Below, piece by piece: positions 6,109 through 11,213 of a stretch of 11,213 nt of DNA. The notes beneath the pieces were generated by a model. The model made no database searches and was not told where the DNA came from. It saw only the letters and a list, made by a program, of their open reading frames with translations. Origin of the DNA: Actinomycetes bacterium. Its GTDB lineage: Bacteria > Actinomycetota > Acidimicrobiia > Acidimicrobiales > Microtrichaceae. Positions within the stretch are counted from its first letter, which is position 1; every line of letters starts with the position of its first letter. A program made the translations under genes and the position numbers. The stretch covers positions 1 through 11,213 of the forward strand of contig JAFAFN010000384.1 of the NCBI GenBank assembly GCA_023423475.1, read 5' to 3'.

Positions 6109-8300
6109 ACCCGATCACATGCCGGAGTCGGCCGAGTGCTGCCGGTGACCTCGACCACGTCGTCGCCGACCAGCTCGAACGGTGCCGCTGGCAGCGGGAT
6201 CTCGACCCGGAGTGCGTCCACCGAGGTGCCGTCGGCATCGTCGAGGCGCACCTCGGCGAGGCCGGTGCGAGCGTCGAGCACGATGTCGGCATCGAGCGGC
6301 TGCCCTTCGATCAGGGCGAAGGTCGGGCCGATCAGCGACCGCTCGACGGTGCCACCGCGGTCGACCTCGATCACGAGACGGGCCTGGTCACCACCGAGCG
6401 GCTCGAGCACCAGGGCAGCACGCTCGCCGTCGTCGGTCGTCGACGTCGCCGCGATCTCGACCGGACCGACGAGGGCTCCTGTGCGTTCGAGGGTCGCCTC
6501 GAAGCCCGCGCCCTCACCCGTCTCGACGACGTACCAGCGGGTCCCGTTGCTCCGGTAGAGACCGGCGCAGTCCCCTGCGACCACGATCGCTCCGACCGCT
6601 CCCGCGGGCTCAGGGAGGGGCTCGTCCGGCCCGATCAGGGTCACGTCGAAGCCGGTGCCCAGTCGAGACTGGGTCAGGAGCCACTCGGCCCGTTCGGTGG
6701 TGGCACGCCCCGGTGCGATCTCCCGCCCGTACTGGAGCGCCAACGCGCTGTTGATCCACGCGGTCCACAGCGCCGCCACCACGATGCCGGCGAGCACCAT
6801 CGCGATCACACTGCGGCGGCGTCCCGGTCGGTCGAGGTGGGCGGCGATCGTGTGGAGCCCCACCAGTCCGCCCAGCACGACGAGCGGGTACATGTCGGTG
6901 AGGTAGCGCTGCGCGATGTACCCGAACACCAGCACCGCCGCACCGCTCACCGCGGCGCCGAGCACCACCAGACGTGCCGCCGTCACCGTGGCCCCGCCGA
7001 CGTCGCCCTCGCCATCGACCTCGGGAACCAGGCGTCGAGGCGCGCACAACACCGCCAGGCCCAGGAGGCCCGAGAAGAAGAGCAGCGGCACGCTCGTGGG
7101 GAGGCTCGACGACCAGTCGAGCTCGGCGAAGACGGCGTCGCCGATCTCGGCGGGCCGCTCGGGGAAGGTGAGGAACGGGAACTGCCCGCGCAGGCCGACG
7201 GCGTCGGGCCGTACGGCTTGGACCAGCACCGACGGGAGGTAGCCGACACCGAAGAGCGTGCCGCCGTTGGCGTCGAGCGCCTCGCTGCGGATCGGATCCG
7301 CGGCCACGAGCACCTGCTTGTCCAGCGGGACCGAGAACCAGCTGCCGAAACGGGCGTGGTTGATCCCCCCGTAGAGCACGACGAACGCGAGAGCGATGGC
7401 CGCCAACGTGGCGGCCGCGGCGAGCGGCGACCGGGTCGACGCCTCCGGGGACCACCCGACGAGGCGAGCCGCACCGGTGTGCACCCGAGTGACGATGCCC
7501 CCGTCCTCGCTGGCTCTGTCCACGTCGGCCCCGTCCTCGCTCGCTGGGCCCGAGCGGCGGGAGGCGACGGCTGCCAACAGGAGCAGGAGGCCGACGATGC
7601 CCAGCGCGGCGAACGGGCCGAGTCCGATCGACGACCGGGTGTTCAGTGCGAGTCCTGCGGCGACGACCGAGCCGACCAGCGCGGCGCCGACCACCGGCGG
7701 CCGCGTTCCGCCGCCCGCTCGAGGGGTCATCCAGTACAGGAGGCACGTCAGCGACACGAGGCAGAGCGCGACGCCCCACATCAACGCCTCGTGGTACACC
7801 CAGGCCTGCCCGGCCAGGAAGAGCGGCGTGCCCGCCCCGATGGCGAACACCACGGCGGCGGTGGCTGCCCACTCGGCACCGCCGAGCTCGGCATCGCCCC
7901 GGACCAGCCGTCGGAGCCGCCACGCCGCGGCGACCACCGCGGCGTTCTTCACGACGAACCCGATCAGCATGGACAGCCCGGTGAGCTGCCCGTCGAGGCG
8001 GTCCGTCGCCCACAGCAGCGGCAGCCGGGCCAGCGCGGGCGCGATGCCCTGGTAGATGTGGGTCTTCTCCCCGATCCGGAACCCCTCGATGCCGGGGACG
8101 TCCGGGTCGACGTCGAGGTGGCCATCGAGCAACGCCCGACCCTGACCGTCGTAGAAACCGCCGAACAGGTCGTGTCCGAATGGCCCGTCGCGACCCGTCT
8201 GGAGGATCACGACGAAGAGCACGGTGGCCAGCACGGCGCCGGCGGCAGCGGCGGCGAAGAAGCGTCGACGTGTGCTGCTCGCCGAGGCCCGGGATTCCAC
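6096..8300 (-). CDS. Large multi-spanning membrane protein with extracytoplasmic C-terminal domain, GT-C-like (734 aa)
   Basis: I do not recognise a named family with certainty. Residues 10-33 are a positively charged N-terminus (RRRFF) and first helix. A long first loop has GHDLFGGFYDGQGRALLDG (42-60), EGFRIGEKTHIYQG (72-85) and DGQLTGLSMLIGF (103-115). This loop-and-helix plan resembles uncharacterised actinobacterial GT-C-like proteins. About ten helices run from 86 to 522, with ALNTRSSIGLGPF at 218-230 and RYLTDMYPL at 465-473. From about 525 to 734 the chain is hydrophilic, beta-rich and probably outside the cell, with two Cys (578, 728) that could form a disulfide. A role as a membrane glycosyltransferase or an AftD partner is inference from topology and from the divergent AftD gene. 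GTG 8300 is chosen because TACGCT ends 7 nt before it and the hydrophobic N-terminus follows. The same frame stays open far upstream, but that part is antisense to AftD. Confidence 0.85.
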   Translation of the reverse strand: MESRASASSTRRRFFAAAAAGAVLATVLFVVILQTGRDGPFGHDLFGGFYDGQGRALLDGHLDVDPDVPGIEGFRIGEKTHIYQGIAPALARLPLLWATDRLDGQLTGLSMLIGFVVKNAAVVAAAWRLRRLVRGDAELGGAEWAATAAVVFAIGAGTPLFLAGQAWVYHEALMWGVALCLVSLTCLLYWMTPRAGGGTRPPVVGAALVGSVVAAGLALNTRSSIGLGPFAALGIVGLLLLLAAVASRRSGPASEDGADVDRASEDGGIVTRVHTGAARLVGWSPEASTRSPLAAAATLAAIALAFVVLYGGINHARFGSWFSVPLDKQVLVAADPIRSEALDANGGTLFGVGYLPSVLVQAVRPDAVGLRGQFPFLTFPERPAEIGDAVFAELDWSSSLPTSVPLLFFSGLLGLAVLCAPRRLVPEVDGEGDVGGATVTAARLVVLGAAVSGAAVLVFGYIAQRYLTDMYPLVVLGGLVGLHTIAAHLDRPGRRRSVIAMVLAGIVVAALWTAWINSALALQYGREIAPGRATTERAEWLLTQSRLGTGFDVTLIGPDEPLPEPAGAVGAIVVAGDCAGLYRSNGTRWYVVETGEGAGFEATLERTGALVGPVEIAATSTTDDGERAALVLEPLGGDQARLVIEVDRGGTVERSLIGPTFALIEGQPLDADIVLDARTGLAEVRLDDADGTSVDALRVEIPLPAAPFELVGDDVVEVTGSTRPTPACDRVRSG

Positions 8301-8302
8301 GT

Positions 8303-8330
8303 GGCGGAGCGTAGTGGGTTCAGCTCCGCC
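8303..8330. promoter_or_regulatory. 28-bp inverted repeat, candidate operator between divergent promoters
   Basis: GGCGGAGC (8303-8310) and GCTCCGCC (8323-8330) are perfect 8-bp inverted arms separated by 12 bp, with arm centres 20 bp apart, the geometry of a dimeric repressor site. The left arm overlaps the -10 box of the minus gene, and the right arm lies where the -35 of the AftD promoter would be. Both predicted transcripts start outside it, so it should act as DNA and not as an RNA hairpin. The binding protein is unknown. Confidence 0.5.
8308..8313 (-). promoter_or_regulatory. -10 box of a leaderless promoter for the 734-aa membrane protein
   Basis: TACGCT on the minus strand matches TANNNT and ends 7 nt before GTG 8300, the same distance as at the acyltransferase gene. 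No Shine-Dalgarno sequence precedes the GTG. The box overlaps the left arm of the inverted repeat, so a protein bound there would block transcription. Confidence 0.5.
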
Positions 8331-8344
8331 CGGACCCGACCGGG

Positions 8345-8350
8345 TACAGT
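8345..8350 (+). promoter_or_regulatory. -10 box for the AftD-type gene
   Basis: TACAGT matches TANNNT and ends 10 nt before ATG 8361, so the mRNA would have no leader or only a few bases. No Shine-Dalgarno sequence is present. TTCAGC (8319-8324) is a poor -35 candidate at 20 bp spacing. Confidence 0.45.
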
Positions 8351-8360
8351 CGGCCCAGCC

Positions 8361-11213
8361 ATGACCGAACCCGCTCCGCAGCGACGCCGTCGTCGCCGAT
8401 CCGGTCCTGGCGAGGACGCCCGTCCGCCGCTCCCGTGGGGCACGCTCCTGCTGATCGCGGTGAGCTACGTGCCGCTGCTGCTGACCCGCCCGGGCCAGGT
8501 CGGCGCGGACACCAAGACCTACCTCTACCTCGATCCAGGACGGCTGCTGTCGAGGGCCCCCTACATGTGGGACCCGAACGTCGGCCTCGGGACCGTGACG
8601 CACCAGAACATCGGCTACCTCTGGCCGATGGGCCCGTACTACTGGCTGATGGACGCCATCGGTCTGCCCGACTGGGTCGCACAGCGGCTCTGGCTCGGGT
8701 CGATCATCCTCATGGCCGGTCTGGGCGTGCGCTGGATGCTGCGGGAGCTGCGCTGGGAGGGCGCCGGCGTCACCGTCGCCTCGTTCGCCTACGCCCTCAG
8801 CCCGTACCTGATCGACTACGGCGCACGCATCTCGGTCATCCTGTTGCCGTTCGCCGGTCTGCCGTGGCTGATCGGGCTCTCGGCCCGGGCCCTGCGACGT
8901 CGGGACTGGGCCACACCCGCGATCTTCGCCCTGGTCACCTTGACCGTCGGCGGGGTCAACGCGACCTCGTTGCTGCTGGTGATGATCGGGCCGCTCCTGT
9001 GGTTCCTCTACGCCACCTTCGTCGAACGAGAGGTGACCTTCGGAGCTGCGGTCGCGACCGCATTGCGCATCGGTGTGCTCACCCTCGTCACCTCGCTGTG
9101 GTGGATGGCGGGACTCGCCGTGCAGGGCACCCACGGCATCTCGATCCTCCGCTTCACCGAGACCTACGAGACCGTTGCCAACGCCGCGCTCGCGCCCGAG
9201 CTCGTGCGCGGGCTGGGCTACTGGTTCTTCTACGGCACCGACGGCCTCGGCGCCTGGACCGAGGCGACGGTCGGGCTGCTCGAATCCGTTCCGCTGCTGT
9301 TCGTCTCGTTCCTCATCCCGGGCCTCGCGATCGTCGCGGGGCTGCTCACCCGGTGGCGGCATCGCATCTTCTTCGCCTCGATCGTCGTCGTCGGTCTCGT
9401 CATCGCGGTCGGTGCCCACCCGTGGGAATCGCCCTCGCCCTACGGCTCGCTGTTCAAGGCGTTCACACGGGGCGACATGGGCCTGTCGTTCCGGTCGACC
9501 CCCCGAGCGGTCCCCCTGATCGCGCTCGGTCTGGCCGTCTTCCTCGGTGCTGGGGTGGCAGCCATCACCCGTGTGCGGCCGAGCTGGCACCGCTGGATCG
9601 CCGGGGGACTCATCGTGCTCATCGCACTGAACCAGCTCGCGCTGTTCCGAGGGCAGATGGTCGATCGCAACCTGGTGCGTGACGAGGACGTCCCCGAGTA
9701 CTGGCTCGAGGCGGCGGACGCGATGAGCGCAGGTGACCGCGACACCCGTGTGCTCGAGGTGCCCGGCATCGACTTCGCTTCGTACCGCTGGGGCAACACG
9801 GTCGATCCGATCACCCCGGGACTGACCGACCGGGACTACGCCGCCCGGGAGCTCATCCCCTACGGCTCGACACCGTCGGCCAACCTCCTGAACGACGTCG
9901 ACCTGCCGTTCCAGTCCGGGCGGGTCGACCCGGCGACGATCGCTCCGCTCGCGCGGATGCTCGGCGTGGGAGAGATCGTGTTCCGCGCCGACCTGCAGTT
10001 CGAGCGCTACCGCACACCCCGGCCGCGTCAGACCTACGCCGAGCTCCGCGCCGCCGAGGGGCTCGCCGACCCCATCGGGTTCGGTCCCGCGACGCCCAAC
10101 GAGGCCGTCGACGAGCTGCCACTCGACGACGAGATGTCCTTCGGTATCCCCGTCACCGCGGCCGACCCGCCACCGGTCAGCCTGTTCGGGGTGCTCGAGC
10201 CACGCCCGATGCTGCGCACGACCTCGGCACTCGCACCGACGGTGCTCTCGGGCGACGGTTCCGGCCTGGTGGCACTCGCCGCCGCCGGACGACTGCCCGC
10301 CGACCGTCCGGTGCTCTACAGCGCGTCGTTCGCCGACGACGACGACGCCCTCACCAGCGTGGTGGACGAGCCGGACTCGCAGCTCGTCGTGACCGACACC
10401 AATCGCCGCCAGGCACGACGCTGGGGCGCGGTGCGCGACAACGACGGCTACACCGAGCAGGCCGGCGAGGACGCGCTGGTCGAGGACAACACCGACAACC
10501 GCCTCGAGGTGTTCGAGACCGACGACGACGAGCACCGCACCGTGGTCGAGCAGCTCGGCGGCACCCACGCCGCGGCGTCGCGGTACGGCAACGGCGTGAC
10601 CTACACCGGCTCGGACCGGGCGTCGAACGCCGTCGACGGCGATCCGACGACGGCCTGGAAGGTGGCCGCGTTCGACGACGCGGTCGGAGAGTTCATCGAG
10701 CTCTCCTTCGACGAGCCGATCACCACCGACCACCTCGACCTGCTCCAGGTGCAGGGTCCCAAGAACCGGTACATGACCGAGGTCGAGCTCTCCTTCGACG
10801 GGGGCGAACCCGTCGTGGCCGCCCTCGGTGATGCGTCACGCACGGGCGAGGGCGAGCGCATCGACATCGGCGAGCGCACCTTCGAGCGACTCCGCATCAC
10901 CGTCGCGGCGACCGACCGGGGCGAGCTCGCCAGCTACCGGGGTGTCTCCGACGTCGGCTTCGCAGAGATCCGCATCGACTCGATGGAGCCGATCGTCGAG
11001 GTCGTACGACCCGCCACCGCCATGCTCGACACGCTCGGTGAGTCGTCGCTCGAACGGCCGCTGAGCTACGTGTTCACCCGTCGTGCCGCCAACCCCGCCG
11101 ACGTGCTCGCCTCGGACGAGGAACCGACGATGCGGCGCCTGGTGATCGGGCCGGTGGAGCGTCGGTACATCTCCTACGGCACGGCACGGCTCGACGTGGA
11201 CCTCGACGACGCA
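8361..11213 (+). CDS. aftD: AftD-type alpha-(1->3)-arabinofuranosyltransferase, N-terminal 951 residues (cut by window edge)
   Basis: The frame opens at ATG 8361 and runs stop-free to the window end. The N-terminus is Arg-rich (8-13), then helix 1 at about 27-42. The first external loop holds QVGADTKTYLYLDPGRLL (46-63), with candidate catalytic Asp50, and MWDPNVGLGTVTHQNIGYL (69-87), followed by GPYYWL (91-96) and DWVAQRLWLG (104-113). I recognise this set from the AftD (DUF3367) GT-C family. About eleven to thirteen helices extend to near residue 430. The rest is extracytoplasmic and acidic, with an F5/8-type-C-like carbohydrate-binding region at about 728-860 (NAVDGDPTTAWKV at 755-767). Mycobacterial AftD, about 1,400 residues, adds branching arabinofuranose from decaprenyl-phosphoryl-arabinose to arabinan, so roughly a third is missing here. 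Whether this organism makes the same arabinan is unknown; the symbol denotes family, not proven orthology. Confidence 0.9.
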   Translation, partial: MTEPAPQRRRRRRSGPGEDARPPLPWGTLLLIAVSYVPLLLTRPGQVGADTKTYLYLDPGRLLSRAPYMWDPNVGLGTVTHQNIGYLWPMGPYYWLMDAIGLPDWVAQRLWLGSIILMAGLGVRWMLRELRWEGAGVTVASFAYALSPYLIDYGARISVILLPFAGLPWLIGLSARALRRRDWATPAIFALVTLTVGGVNATSLLLVMIGPLLWFLYATFVEREVTFGAAVATALRIGVLTLVTSLWWMAGLAVQGTHGISILRFTETYETVANAALAPELVRGLGYWFFYGTDGLGAWTEATVGLLESVPLLFVSFLIPGLAIVAGLLTRWRHRIFFASIVVVGLVIAVGAHPWESPSPYGSLFKAFTRGDMGLSFRSTPRAVPLIALGLAVFLGAGVAAITRVRPSWHRWIAGGLIVLIALNQLALFRGQMVDRNLVRDEDVPEYWLEAADAMSAGDRDTRVLEVPGIDFASYRWGNTVDPITPGLTDRDYAARELIPYGSTPSANLLNDVDLPFQSGRVDPATIAPLARMLGVGEIVFRADLQFERYRTPRPRQTYAELRAAEGLADPIGFGPATPNEAVDELPLDDEMSFGIPVTAADPPPVSLFGVLEPRPMLRTTSALAPTVLSGDGSGLVALAAAGRLPADRPVLYSASFADDDDALTSVVDEPDSQLVVTDTNRRQARRWGAVRDNDGYTEQAGEDALVEDNTDNRLEVFETDDDEHRTVVEQLGGTHAAASRYGNGVTYTGSDRASNAVDGDPTTAWKVAAFDDAVGEFIELSFDEPITTDHLDLLQVQGPKNRYMTEVELSFDGGEPVVAALGDASRTGEGERIDIGERTFERLRITVAATDRGELASYRGVSDVGFAEIRIDSMEPIVEVVRPATAMLDTLGESSLERPLSYVFTRRAANPADVLASDEEPTMRRLVIGPVERRYISYGTARLDVDLDDA

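Noticed and set aside
8262..8268. Twin-arginine-like motif (RRRFF) at the N-terminus of the 734-aa protein
   Set aside because: The protein is multi-spanning and no cleavage site follows the first helix. Positive charges before the first helix are expected from the positive-inside rule.
8301..10733. Very long open minus-strand frame continuing upstream of the 734-aa gene (about 811 extra codons)
   Set aside because: It lies antisense to the AftD gene in a phase where minus stops would need A in AftD third positions, which the GC3 bias makes rare. Its composition (Arg, Gly, Glu, Gln and His rich, with no domains) is that of a shadow frame, whereas AftD motifs are clear.
1..11213. tRNA or rRNA genes, CRISPR arrays, insertion sequences, attachment sites, riboswitches
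   Set aside because: Nothing in either strand shows cloverleaf, repeat-spacer, transposase or terminal inverted repeat structure. All gaps between genes are shorter than about 160 bp.

Overview
The window is GC-rich DNA (roughly 70% by eye) with strong G/C third-position bias, GTG and TTG starts, and several start codons sitting directly behind a TANNNT -10 box. Together with an AftD-type arabinosyltransferase and a GT2-DUF2304 gene pair, this points to an actinobacterium. A non-mycolate lineage such as Acidimicrobiia is my guess; no rRNA or marker gene is present to settle it. I see no mobile elements, tRNAs, CRISPR arrays or phage genes. It looks like chromosomal housekeeping or envelope DNA.

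Layout, left to right. (1) 1-418, minus: N-terminal 139 codons of a GT-C/GT39-like membrane glycosyltransferase, cut by the window edge. (2) A divergent intergenic region holding three tandem copies of a 16-bp element at 21-22 bp spacing. (3) 520-1299 and 1296-1904, plus: a two-gene operon of a cytoplasmic GT2 polyprenyl-phosphate glycosyltransferase and its DUF2304 membrane partner. (4) 4734-1730, minus: a two-gene operon of a GT2 domain fused to a SAM-dependent methyltransferase, then a GT39-like membrane transferase. The last gene runs 175 bp into the end of the DUF2304 gene on the opposite strand. (5) 4845-6077, plus: an OafA-type membrane O-acyltransferase. (6) 8300-6096, minus: a 734-residue multi-spanning membrane protein with an extracytoplasmic C-terminal domain, convergent with the acyltransferase and separated from it by a terminator-like hairpin. 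(7) 8361-11213, plus: the first 951 codons of an AftD-type alpha-(1->3)-arabinofuranosyltransferase, divergent from the 734-residue protein across only 60 bp that contain a 28-bp inverted repeat.

The genes fit one theme, building and decorating a lipid-linked or envelope-bound glycan. GT2 enzymes would load sugars onto polyprenyl phosphate or lipid-linked acceptors inside the cell. GT-C proteins (the partial gene, the 492-residue protein, AftD and perhaps the 734-residue protein) would use polyprenyl-phosphate sugars outside the membrane. The methyltransferase and acyltransferase would modify the product. This is inferred from families and neighbourhood; no substrate can be read from the sequence.

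I did not find a clearly new multi-gene system. The points most worth a second look are the tandem element at 456-514, the possible AUC start at 577, the reciprocal tail overlap at 1730-1904, the shared operator-like palindrome at 8303-8330, the recurrent leaderless promoter design, and the uncharacterised 734-residue protein next to AftD.
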